64,000 nt of DNA from a virus, in the IMG/VR virus record IMGVR_UViG_3300033153_010139, positions 55,267-119,266 of that record. One strand, 5' to 3'. The position numbers and the translations under genes were made by a program. Shown here piece by piece: positions 47,122 to 53,889 of the stretch. The first letter of the stretch is position 1. Every line of letters begins with the position of its first letter. The notes under the pieces are model-generated. The model was not told the origin of the DNA. It saw only the letters and a program-made list of their open reading frames with translations, and ran no database searches.

Positions 47122-47493
47122 CACGTCGCAGGTTGCGGCCAATCGCGAGATCGCGTCGTCGTCGAACCCGTCCGTCGATGTCCAGGTCATCGTGAGCAGG
47201 AAGGCGCCCTGGAGGAGCAGCGGCGTGGGACCTTTCCAGCCGGGTCCGGCGGTACCCATCAGCGACAAGAACCGACGCCAGGACATCCTGAGCTGGTGCT
47301 TGTCGTCGTCGTCCCAGAAGTCCCTCTTGATGCGGTAGCGATCATGCCCGTCGCCTTTGGTCCGGTACATCAGGAACGTGACCGAGCGCGGCGTTGCCGA
47401 GAACCCCCACTCGCCCTCGACCACGCCGTTCCGCGCGAGCTTCGCGAGCTTCTGGATGTCGGCGGGATCCTTTGGCTTGAACGGTGCTCTCAT
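47119..47493 (-). CDS. Protein downstream of tRNA-Phe
   Basis: 124 residues from the ATG at 47493. A longer frame upstream would cross the tRNA gene, so this start, two bases after the tRNA, is preferred although it has no SD. RSVTFLMYRTKGDGHDRYRI, RMSWRRFLSLMGTAGPGWKG; ends DDDAISRLAATCDV, a variant of the SAVD motif. Function unknown. Confidence 0.6.
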   Translation of the reverse strand: MRAPFKPKDPADIQKLAKLARNGVVEGEWGFSATPRSVTFLMYRTKGDGHDRYRIKRDFWDDDDKHQLRMSWRRFLSLMGTAGPGWKGPTPLLLQGAFLLTMTWTSTDGFDDDAISRLAATCDV

Positions 47494-47494
47494 A

Positions 47495-47568
47495 AGGGGC
47501 TGACGGGAGTCGAACCCGTGGTCTCGATGTTCTTCACGCATCGCGCTTTGCCGATAAGCTACAGCCCC
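47495..47568 (-). tRNA. tRNA-Phe (GAA) with enlarged anticodon loop
   Basis: Acceptor GGGGCTG/CAGCCCC, D arm GCTT-ATCGGCA-AAGC, T arm ACGGG-TTCGACT-CCCGT and a five-base variable loop are all well formed. The anticodon stem CGATG/CATCG encloses nine bases (CGTGAAGAA), or seven if the inner C-A mismatch is counted as a pair. Either way the centre is T-GAA-G, reading TTC. CCA is not encoded; the discriminator is T. Confidence 0.82.
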
Positions 47569-47653
47569 AGATCCCCCCAGGGCCGTTTCCGGGGGGCAGG
47601 CAGGTGGTATCCGACCATGAGCAACGAGCCCATGGCCGAAACTGCCCACACAC

Positions 47654-47659
47654 GTTCTA
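47654..47659 (-). promoter_or_regulatory. TAGAAC box upstream of tRNA-Phe
   Basis: Minus strand CCGGGTAGAACGTG, 86 bases before the tRNA 5' end, inside the end of the upstream gene. Confidence 0.4.
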
Positions 47660-48184
47660 CCCGGCAGCGCGGACTTCCTCGGACTCGTCCAGCTCGAACG
47701 GCTCGGCGATACACTCGGCCCACTCCAGCTGGTCTTCCAGCGAGATGCTTTCGAGCCCCAGGTCTTCCAGCGTCTCCGTCTTCGTGTTCGGCGAGAAGTG
47801 TGATCTCCCGCGCATGGACGCGCGCAGGGCGCAGAGACGGGTGAAGTAGAGGGAAACCCCTCCCCACAGCCAGTAGCCGTTGTGCGATGACCGAAACGCG
47901 CTCAGCCTGTACTTGGGCTGGAACACGACTTCCAGTTCTTTGAGCAGTTCTTCGGACGGCGCCAAGCCCCAGGGCTCGCGCCGCTCGCGCTGGGCCCGCT
48001 TGAAGGCGGCGCTGTTCTCGCGCAGCGCGCGAGAGAGGAGGCGGATCTCGGTCTTGATCTTCTTCACGTTCAGCTTCGTCATGTCGATTTCTTCTTCCTC
48101 TTCTTCGGCAACAGATCGGACAAGTGGTTTCGGTTGCGGTCTTGCGGGACCAATCAGAATTCGTCGCAGCAGTTTCTTGAACAC
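47657..48184 (-). CDS. Acidic/basic helical protein, function unknown
   Basis: 175 residues. A basic N terminus (MFKKLLRRILIGPARPQPKP), an EEEEEE run, a helical charged middle (VKKIKTEIRLLSRALRENSA) and an acidic end (LEDQLEWAECIAEPFELDES). It starts two bases after the Pth2 stop and is co-transcribed with it. Not recognised. Confidence 0.55.
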   Translation of the reverse strand: MFKKLLRRILIGPARPQPKPLVRSVAEEEEEEIDMTKLNVKKIKTEIRLLSRALRENSAAFKRAQRERREPWGLAPSEELLKELEVVFQPKYRLSAFRSSHNGYWLWGGVSLYFTRLCALRASMRGRSHFSPNTKTETLEDLGLESISLEDQLEWAECIAEPFELDESEEVRAAG

Positions 48185-48186
48185 GG

Positions 48187-48477
48187 CTACTCCAGCAGGT
48201 GCAGGCGCCCGAGAACGCGGGCTACACGTTTCCGGTCGCGGGTTGGGGGGAGCGCGAGCGCCGTAGCCTCACCGAGGAACGGCGGGTCCGGCTCGCGTAC
48301 GAGATGGAATTCAAGCCCGCGCCGGTCCAGACGATCGGCTACGCGCAGCAGCGCGCGCTCGTCGGGAACGCCGAGAACGACGGCGCGGGTGCCAGGTAGC
48401 GGGAGTGGGGTGGCGCTTTCGCCGGCCGCGTGGACGGCCTGGACGACCTGCACCGGGCGCGGCAGGTCACCGCGCAC
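48187..48477 (-). CDS. Pth2-family peptidyl-tRNA hydrolase
   Basis: 96 residues from the only in-frame canonical start, a GTG. VQVVQAVHAAGE (the AQxxHA region), TRAVVLGVPDERALLRVADR, RRGLEFHLVREPDPPF and ATALALPPT then VLGRLHLL fit Pth2, which recycles peptidyl-tRNA. The GTG cuts into the first strand; the bases upstream encode NPAVHFVVVRGD in the same frame with no start codon. A leaderless ATG at 48520 is one frame away and meets TAA after six codons, so a +1 shift would restore the full protein. Confidence 0.65.
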   Translation of the reverse strand: MRGDLPRPVQVVQAVHAAGESATPLPLPGTRAVVLGVPDERALLRVADRLDRRGLEFHLVREPDPPFLGEATALALPPTRDRKRVARVLGRLHLLE

Positions 48478-48526
48478 GACAACGAAATGAACCGCCGGGT
48501 TACGTTCGAGGTCGAAGCATGACTTT

Positions 48527-48532
48527 GTTATA
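48527..48532 (-). promoter_or_regulatory. TATAAC box upstream of the Pth2 gene
   Basis: Minus strand GGTATAACAAAGTC, six bases before the ATG at 48520. GGTATAACAAAG is the same as at the tmRNA promoter (38909), hinting at co-regulation of the two rescue genes. Confidence 0.5.
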
Positions 48533-48566
48533 CCTCAATGCAGCAGCACGAACAGCGGAGATCACG

Positions 48567-49442
48567 ATGCCCGAGCCAACTTCCGCTCCTCAGCCACCAG
48601 AGCCGTCCGACCCGACGCCGCCCGACGCTTGCGGCAACTGCGGCACCAAGGTCAGCGCTGACGGCGCATTCTGCTCCTCGTGCGGGAAGGGAGTCACGCG
48701 ACCGGCCGGACCCCCAGGTCCAGCAGCCGCCCCTGCGACATCCGCGACTGCTGCTGCCGCAGCAGTCGCCGCGCCGGGACTCATCGGCGGGCTTCTGCGG
48801 CGGGCGCTCGGTACCACCGCGTCCGGTACACACCGCAAGCTCACCGACATGGACGCTGACGAGCTAGGGGCGTTGGCCAAAGTCATCGAGGCGAAGCGCA
48901 GTCCGCTCGACCGTTGGATCACGCGCGGCTTGATCCCGGTGATGCTCCTGATCGCCGGCCCGCTCGTGACCTACTACTTCACGACGCGTGCTGATCAGGC
49001 CGCCGAGGTAATGCAGGCCACGAACGACGAGATCGCTCGCCTGTCCGGCGCTACCGACAGACTGGAAACGCTCATCACCGACGCAGGCGCACGGGTCGAA
49101 CAGATGGACGATGCGCGCGCGCACGAGCTGCAGGCACTACGTGTGATCGTGCAGCGGCTCGAAAACGCGCTCCGGCTGGTTGTGCTACAGACCGCTATCA
49201 GGGAGGCCGCGGCGGTTCAGCTGGCGGCGGCGGTAAAGGAAAGGCCGATGATGTTCAGCGGTTCAGATTTCAAGCCTTCGATGACGGCTCTGCTGCGCGA
49301 CAAGCGCGACAAGATCGTGCGCCAGGTACAGGAGCAGTCGCAACAGCAATTCCCGGGCATCGACGAGGACGACAGTTTGGCCGAGGTCGAGACGGCCTTC
49401 GACCGCTACGTCCAACAGCAGGTCCAAGCGCAGCAGGAATAG
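48567..49442 (+). CDS. Membrane-anchored zinc-ribbon coiled-coil protein
   Basis: 291 residues, ATG with SD CGGAG. Zinc ribbon CGNCGTKVSADGAFCSSCGK (about 22-41), an Ala/Pro linker, a transmembrane segment LIPVMLLIAGPLVTYYFTT (about 126-144), then a helical C region (ATDRLETLITDAGARVEQMD) to a Gln-rich end. Probably anchored in the inner membrane with a long helical domain. Its role is unknown. Confidence 0.65.
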   Translation: MPEPTSAPQPPEPSDPTPPDACGNCGTKVSADGAFCSSCGKGVTRPAGPPGPAAAPATSATAAAAAVAAPGLIGGLLRRALGTTASGTHRKLTDMDADELGALAKVIEAKRSPLDRWITRGLIPVMLLIAGPLVTYYFTTRADQAAEVMQATNDEIARLSGATDRLETLITDAGARVEQMDDARAHELQALRVIVQRLENALRLVVLQTAIREAAAVQLAAAVKERPMMFSGSDFKPSMTALLRDKRDKIVRQVQEQSQQQFPGIDEDDSLAEVETAFDRYVQQQVQAQQE

Positions 49443-49558
49443 CGCTCGGGCGCATGTGGACATGTGGGCGGCCTGCTGGTGCACCTACCATAGGGGCACT
49501 TCGCGCCGATTCTGTCCGGGTTATGCAACGCCGGCAGTTGGTTCTCGATGTGGCAGGG

Positions 49559-49694
49559 GTGAGCGAGCTATAAATTGAGAAGCCCGGCACGGTGCCGGGC
49601 TTCTCTGCCTGATCGCTCTACCAACTGGAGGACATCGTCGCCCAGTAACCGACTCGACCGACTGGGTGACAGTCAACCGGGCCAGCTCGCTCAC
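49559..49694. other. Structured intergenic region: candidate ncRNA or replication origin
   Basis: The 330-base gap between 49442 and 49773 holds no gene I can support. Inverted arms GTGAGCGAGCT (49559-49569) and AGCTCGCTCAC (49684-49694) pair perfectly and enclose a 14-pair hairpin (49577-49605, GAGAAGCCCGGCAC) and a 10-pair hairpin (49637-49646 with 49661-49670, one G-T). This predicts a multi-branch fold. The 14-pair hairpin alone could be a terminator for the upstream gene. Replication genes start 79 bases further on. Confidence 0.5.
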
Positions 49695-49772
49695 AGGGTA
49701 CCACAACCCGCCGGACACGGTCAAAGGGTGATGTACCTTCCCGGGGCTGCTGGATGAAACCCTGGGGTTCCT

Positions 49773-50117
49773 GTGAACATTGAAGAAGAGGCGCGCTACC
49801 AGATCCGACTGGGCGCGTGCTCGCCCATCATGCTCCCGACCGAGCTGGTGCGCGACGTGGTATCGGGCGCCGTAAGTAGTGGCGCATTTGCAACTTACGC
49901 AGTGCTTTACTGCATCAACGATGGCGGTCTGGGGAGGCCGCTGCACGAGATCGCCGCCGCCCGCGGCCTCCGCGTGCCCAGTTTCAGCCGGCACCTCGAC
50001 CAGCTGGAGGAACGCGGGTGGCTCGACCGCGGCGTCGCCGAGACCGACCAGGCCGGTGATCCGACGCTCCGCGAGTTCGTGCTGCAGCAGAAGCGCCGAG
50101 AGGCGGTAGACGCATGA
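49773..50117 (+). CDS. Winged-helix DNA-binding protein
   Basis: 114 residues from a GTG. FATYAVLYCINDGGLGRPLH, EIAAARGLRVPSFSRHLDQL and EERGWLDRG are a winged helix-turn-helix. It is paralogous to the N-terminal domain of the following protein (VFTYYAMRVWGRTNGRVWRN). Likely regulator or accessory replication initiator. Confidence 0.68.
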   Translation: MNIEEEARYQIRLGACSPIMLPTELVRDVVSGAVSSGAFATYAVLYCINDGGLGRPLHEIAAARGLRVPSFSRHLDQLEERGWLDRGVAETDQAGDPTLREFVLQQKRREAVDA

Positions 50118-51454
50118 GCGCTCGCGACAAGACGCCGATCGCTATCCGCTGCGCGCAGTGGGAGTACTGCGCCGTCCCGTCCGGCATGCTCGTTGACGTG
50201 CTAGAGGGCAAGCTCTCCAAGTCGCAGGTCTTTACCTACTACGCGATGCGCGTTTGGGGTCGAACGAACGGGCGCGTCTGGCGTAATCGCGACGATCTCG
50301 CGGCCGAGATCAAGTTCAACTCGAAGCGACCGCTCATAGATCACCTCAAGGCGCTGGTCGAGACGGGCTGGATCGACCGGTCCTATGAACCGCCGGATCT
50401 GGACCACGCCTACCCTCTCTACGTGTTGACACTCAGAGACGCAAAGCGCGAAGAAGAAGATTCGTGCCAGTGCTGGTTCAAGTGCATCTGCGGAAAGCGT
50501 CGGAAGCGTTCCACGAATCCCGAGCCGCGCGGTCCCGACCAAGGCCCCGATTCTCGCGCGCAAAAGGACCAGTGCCGCAAAAGAGGCACTCAGGGGGTGC
50601 CGCAAAAGAAGCACCCAAAGGAGACCAAGAGAAAGGTAGAAACCTTCGGAGAAGGTTTCCCCCCGGAAAATCGGGAGATCGAGGTCACGGATAGTGGCGT
50701 AAAAAACAGGGGAAGCACGGGGGACGAGGAACCTGAGACGAATGAAAGCGCGATAGAAGATTTCCACGCTGCGCCGGTCATCGCGATCCCGGACACCGAC
50801 GAGCTGCCGGAGCACGGCGACGGCTACGGGGACGTGACGCGCTACGGCGATGAGCCGGTGAAGACGCCTCGGGCGCAGAAGCCGAAGGAGCGACCGGGGG
50901 AGAAGTTCGCCGGCGACGGCCCGCCACCGCCGAAGAAGAAAAGGAAGAACCCGGAGACGCCGGTCCCCATGCACATCAAGCACGGCAAGCCCCAGTGGCC
51001 GCCGCGCGCCGATTACCACAGCGGCTATGACGTGACCGCCAAGTGGATCGAGGAGATGAAGCTGCGGCACCCCAAGTTCCAGACGGAGGTGCCCCGAGGG
51101 GAGCACGTGGGCCAGGCCAGGCACATCTTCAATCAGATCCAGGACCCGGACAACATTCTAGCCATCATCCGGCTGGCGATCTGGGACTGGCCGGCGATCC
51201 GGGAGACGGTCGAGACCTGGTACACGGCGAGCAAGCCGTTGCCGAACCCGACGCATATTCTCAAGATCCTGGACCAGCTGGCCGGGCGTCTCGATCGTGG
51301 CTTCATCTCGCCTGCACGCCGCAGGTCCGTCTACGTTGCGCGCTGGATAGACGGCACGTGGGTCGATCCGCGCGCGCCGCGTCCGCCCGGCCCGAGTTTG
51401 GCCGAGGCAGCTCGCGCCAGGCGGCGGAAGAAGCAGCACGGACTGACCGGCTAG
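50114..51454 (+). CDS. Replication-initiator-like protein with winged-helix N domain
   Basis: 446 residues, ATGA overlap. wHTH at about 40-95 (DLAAEIKFNSKRPLIDHLKA, LVETGWIDR), Cys pairs CQCWFKCICG near 117, then about 180 residues of Lys/Pro/Glu-rich disorder, and a C-terminal helical domain (GQARHIFNQIQDPDNILAII, IWDWPAIRETVETWYTASKP). The architecture and position before clamp, loader and helicase suggest an origin-binding or primosome protein. Confidence 0.6.
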   Translation: MSARDKTPIAIRCAQWEYCAVPSGMLVDVLEGKLSKSQVFTYYAMRVWGRTNGRVWRNRDDLAAEIKFNSKRPLIDHLKALVETGWIDRSYEPPDLDHAYPLYVLTLRDAKREEEDSCQCWFKCICGKRRKRSTNPEPRGPDQGPDSRAQKDQCRKRGTQGVPQKKHPKETKRKVETFGEGFPPENREIEVTDSGVKNRGSTGDEEPETNESAIEDFHAAPVIAIPDTDELPEHGDGYGDVTRYGDEPVKTPRAQKPKERPGEKFAGDGPPPPKKKRKNPETPVPMHIKHGKPQWPPRADYHSGYDVTAKWIEEMKLRHPKFQTEVPRGEHVGQARHIFNQIQDPDNILAIIRLAIWDWPAIRETVETWYTASKPLPNPTHILKILDQLAGRLDRGFISPARRRSVYVARWIDGTWVDPRAPRPPGPSLAEAARARRRKKQHGLTG

Positions 51455-51465
51455 CCGGGTAGAAC
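51447..51465 (+). promoter_or_regulatory. Palindrome plus TAGAAC box before the clamp gene
   Basis: Perfect palindrome CCGGCTAGCCGG (51447-51458), G, TAGAAC (51460-51465), then seven bases to the ATG at 51473. The upstream stop TAG lies in the palindrome centre. No SD, so translation may be leaderless. Confidence 0.5.
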
Positions 51466-51472
51466 AGGCACC

Positions 51473-52588
51473 ATGAGACTCCGCGCGCCGTCCATCAAGC
51501 TCAAGCCGTTCGTGAACGCGACCGCAAGCCTCGCCCCGGGGTCCGGCAAGCGCCCGCAGCTCGAATGCACGCGAATCGACGTGCTCGGCGACAAGGCGAC
51601 CTTCTCGGCCACCAATCTCAGCGAGACCGTGCGTCTGGTCCTTTCGGACGACGAGATGACCGGGGAGGACGGTTCCGTCTACCTGCCGTCCGTCAACCTG
51701 CAGCGCGTCGTGCGTGAGGCGAAGCGGGAGGACGTGGAAATCTCGTGGAACGGGAAGGCCCAGAAGGCGCTGGTGCAGTTCGGTTCGGTGCGCGTCTCGC
51801 TGCCCATCGAGCCGCCGGACAACCTCCCCCGGATCCCCAAGTTCGACGCGAAGGCGCCGTTCGTGACGCTCACTGGCGCCGCCCTGGCCGGCACGCTGGC
51901 GCGTACCACGTTTGCCGTGCAGTCGAACTTCATGGCGCGCGCGCTGGGCGGCGTGAGCATGAAGCTCAAGCCGGGCCAGCTGGAGGCGGCGGCGACCGAT
52001 GGAACCGCAATCGCGATCGTGCGCGTGCCCGTGTCCAACCCGTCGGCTGTTTCGGCGGAAGCCATCCTGCCTCCGATCTCCCACAAGACGATCGCCTGGG
52101 TCTGCGCTGACGACACCGCCAACGTTGACCTGCAGTTCGCCGAGAACTCGCTCAGGGTGCGCGGGCCGGACGGCGAGCTGACCTGGCGCCTGATGGTCGG
52201 CAAGTTCCCCGACTACGACGGGCACGTGCCGGAGAGCGCCCCTAAGACTGTCGAGGTCGAGCGGCGCAAGTTGCTGCTGTTCCTCGATAAGGCGCGGCTG
52301 CTCAAGTACGCCAGCTTGCCCGAATACACGTTCACGGCGCGGCGGGGTGAGCTGGAGATGGTGGCGACCGCCGGGATCGATGGGACCGTGCAGGCCACGT
52401 TGGAGATCGACTGGGTGTGGGAGGAGCTGGTGACGTCGCTGGATCCGCTCCTGCTGGAAGTGGCCGTCAAGGCGATGGGCGAGGACACCATCACAGTCGG
52501 CTTCGAGGCCGGCGACAAGCCGGTGCTCTTGCGCGAAAGCGGAGCGCTCCTCGAAAACCGCTACGCCGTTAGCCCCAGATTCAAGTGA
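51473..52588 (+). CDS. dnaN: DNA polymerase sliding clamp (beta-clamp-like)
   Basis: 371 residues, the length of bacterial DnaN. Three repeated beta/alpha domains: N (ECTRIDVLGDKATFSATNLS, VYLPSVNLQRVVREAKREDV), middle (FVTLTGAALAGTLARTTFAV, LGGVSMKLKPGQLEAAATDG) and C (LRVRGPDGELTWRLMVGKFP with the YPDY-like FPDYDG). It tethers the phage or host polymerase. Unlike T4 gp45 it is of the long bacterial type. Confidence 0.85.
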   Translation: MRLRAPSIKLKPFVNATASLAPGSGKRPQLECTRIDVLGDKATFSATNLSETVRLVLSDDEMTGEDGSVYLPSVNLQRVVREAKREDVEISWNGKAQKALVQFGSVRVSLPIEPPDNLPRIPKFDAKAPFVTLTGAALAGTLARTTFAVQSNFMARALGGVSMKLKPGQLEAAATDGTAIAIVRVPVSNPSAVSAEAILPPISHKTIAWVCADDTANVDLQFAENSLRVRGPDGELTWRLMVGKFPDYDGHVPESAPKTVEVERRKLLLFLDKARLLKYASLPEYTFTARRGELEMVATAGIDGTVQATLEIDWVWEELVTSLDPLLLEVAVKAMGEDTITVGFEAGDKPVLLRESGALLENRYAVSPRFK

Positions 52589-52595
52589 GGTAATC

Positions 52596-53210
52596 GTGTA
52601 CCGCGCAGTCCTACGACCAGAACCAGACGACCGCAAGCTCACCCCTGCCCATTTGCGGGGGGCCAACATCGACGTTCGTTACGCCGAAGCAACGCTCGGC
52701 GAGATTCCAGACGACGCGACGCACAAGGCGCCCGTGCTTGCCTTTGCTCGGAGCATGCACCAGACGGAGAAGGACGGCCTTGGCCTGGTCATCTCCGGGC
52801 TGGTCGGCACCGGCAAGAGCACGATCGCTTGCCAGTTGCTGATGCGCGCGATGTTGAGCAGTCCGGCGGGCTGCTGGTACGTGGACGCTGCCGAGATCCC
52901 CGGCATCGCGATCGAGAGACCCATGACCGACGACGGCGAGTCGGTGTGGGGGCTGTTGCGCGGCGGGGCGCAGTTTCTCGTGATCGACGATCTGGGGAAC
53001 GACAACGGGACCAAGTGGAACGACACATCGTTCCGGCGGGTACTGAACGCGCGATACGGCAAGAAGATTCCAACCTACATCACCACGAACCTGTCGCGCT
53101 CGGAGCTGTTCGAGCGCGTCGCCCGACTGGGCGAATTGTTCGGCGACAGCTACTCGTGGCTCGACGTGGTCGGTCCTGTGTGGCGCACCGGCGCCGAGGA
53201 GTGCTGCTAG
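52596..53210 (+). CDS. DnaC-like helicase loader ATPase
   Basis: 204 residues, GTG. Walker A VISGLVGTGKSTIACQLLMR (about 64-83), Walker B FLVIDDLGND (about 128-137) and sensor/arginine region PTYITTNLSRSELFERV. This matches DnaC/IstB-type AAA+ ATPases that load DnaB. Directly upstream of the helicase, apart from the inserted HNH gene. Confidence 0.8.
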   Translation: MYRAVLRPEPDDRKLTPAHLRGANIDVRYAEATLGEIPDDATHKAPVLAFARSMHQTEKDGLGLVISGLVGTGKSTIACQLLMRAMLSSPAGCWYVDAAEIPGIAIERPMTDDGESVWGLLRGGAQFLVIDDLGNDNGTKWNDTSFRRVLNARYGKKIPTYITTNLSRSELFERVARLGELFGDSYSWLDVVGPVWRTGAEECC

Positions 53211-53285
53211 ATGTCAGACGCTGACGCTTCCGGCGAGGCCGCTGCCAACATGGACATGGATACGACGCCCCGTGCGCGCTCTTGA
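53211..53285 (+). CDS. 24-residue ORF, possible severed start of the helicase gene
   Basis: ATG directly after the loader stop; 24 codons to TGA, ending in MDMDTTPRARS. The stretch ATGGACATGGATACGAC resembles ATGGACAGTACGAC at the start of the helicase (MDSTTLERALL, 53919). It may be the original helicase start, separated by insertion of the HNH gene at 53272. Translation is unproven. Confidence 0.35.
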   Translation: MSDADASGEAAANMDMDTTPRARS

Positions 53286-53889
53286 TCTCGCGGGCGAGCG
53301 GTTTGGGCGCCTTGTTGTACAGAGGCGGGCCGATGTTTCCGGCAAAACTGCCTGGCACGTGCGCTGCGACTGCGGTGCCGAGAAAGTCGTGGCGACCGAC
53401 GCGCTTCGCCAAGATCGCACGCGGAGTTGCGGTTGCCTTCTGGCCGACGCCAACCGCCGATTACGGACGACGCACGGCATGCGTCGCACGCCGGAGTACA
53501 AGGCGTGGTGCGATATGAAATCGCGGTGCGGGCGCCCGTCCGACAACCGCTTCCACCATTACGGTGCCAGAGGTATTGCGGTTTGCGGCGTGTGGCGGGG
53601 GAGCTTTGCGTTGTTTGTTGAGCATGTCGGGGTGCGGCCATCGCCGGAGCACTCGCTTGACCGTATTGACAACGACGGTGACTACGAGCCGGGTAATGCG
53701 CGATGGGCGACGCGCAGCGAGCAGCGCCGCAATCGTCGTGACTTTGTGCTGATCGAGTTCCTCGGCGAGAGGTTGTGCATCTCCGAGTGGGCGGCTCGCA
53801 CGGGCATCGGCCGGCTTACGTTGCGCGGCCGATTGGAGGCCGGCTGGTCCGTGGAACGGGCACTGACAGTACCAGTGAGGGGTAAGTGA
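53272..53889 (+). CDS. HNH-family homing endonuclease
   Basis: 205 residues, GTG. N-terminal zinc-like segment (HVRCDCGAEKVV, SCGCLLADANRR), nuclease core HYGARGIAVCGVWRG and HSLDRIDNDGDYEPGNARWA, then QRRNRRDF. The C-terminal repeat FLGERLCISEWAARTGIGR is shared with the endonuclease at 18463. Sits between helicase loader and helicase, a typical homing location in replication genes. Confidence 0.8.
   Translation: MRALDLAGERFGRLVVQRRADVSGKTAWHVRCDCGAEKVVATDALRQDRTRSCGCLLADANRRLRTTHGMRRTPEYKAWCDMKSRCGRPSDNRFHHYGARGIAVCGVWRGSFALFVEHVGVRPSPEHSLDRIDNDGDYEPGNARWATRSEQRRNRRDFVLIEFLGERLCISEWAARTGIGRLTLRGRLEAGWSVERALTVPVRGK

Noticed and set aside
47494-47649. N-terminal extension of the 47119 gene from a GTG at 47649
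   Set aside because: It would read through the whole tRNA-Phe gene; the ATG just after the tRNA is the more sensible start.
48199-48399. 66-residue plus-strand ORF opposite the Pth2 gene
   Set aside because: It has a tolerable sequence but lies antisense to a recognisable Pth2 domain and lacks an SD.
49606-49646. tRNA gene on the minus strand, suggested by a D-arm-like CAGTTGGTAGAGC
   Set aside because: No acceptor stem, anticodon arm or TTCGA loop can be placed around it.
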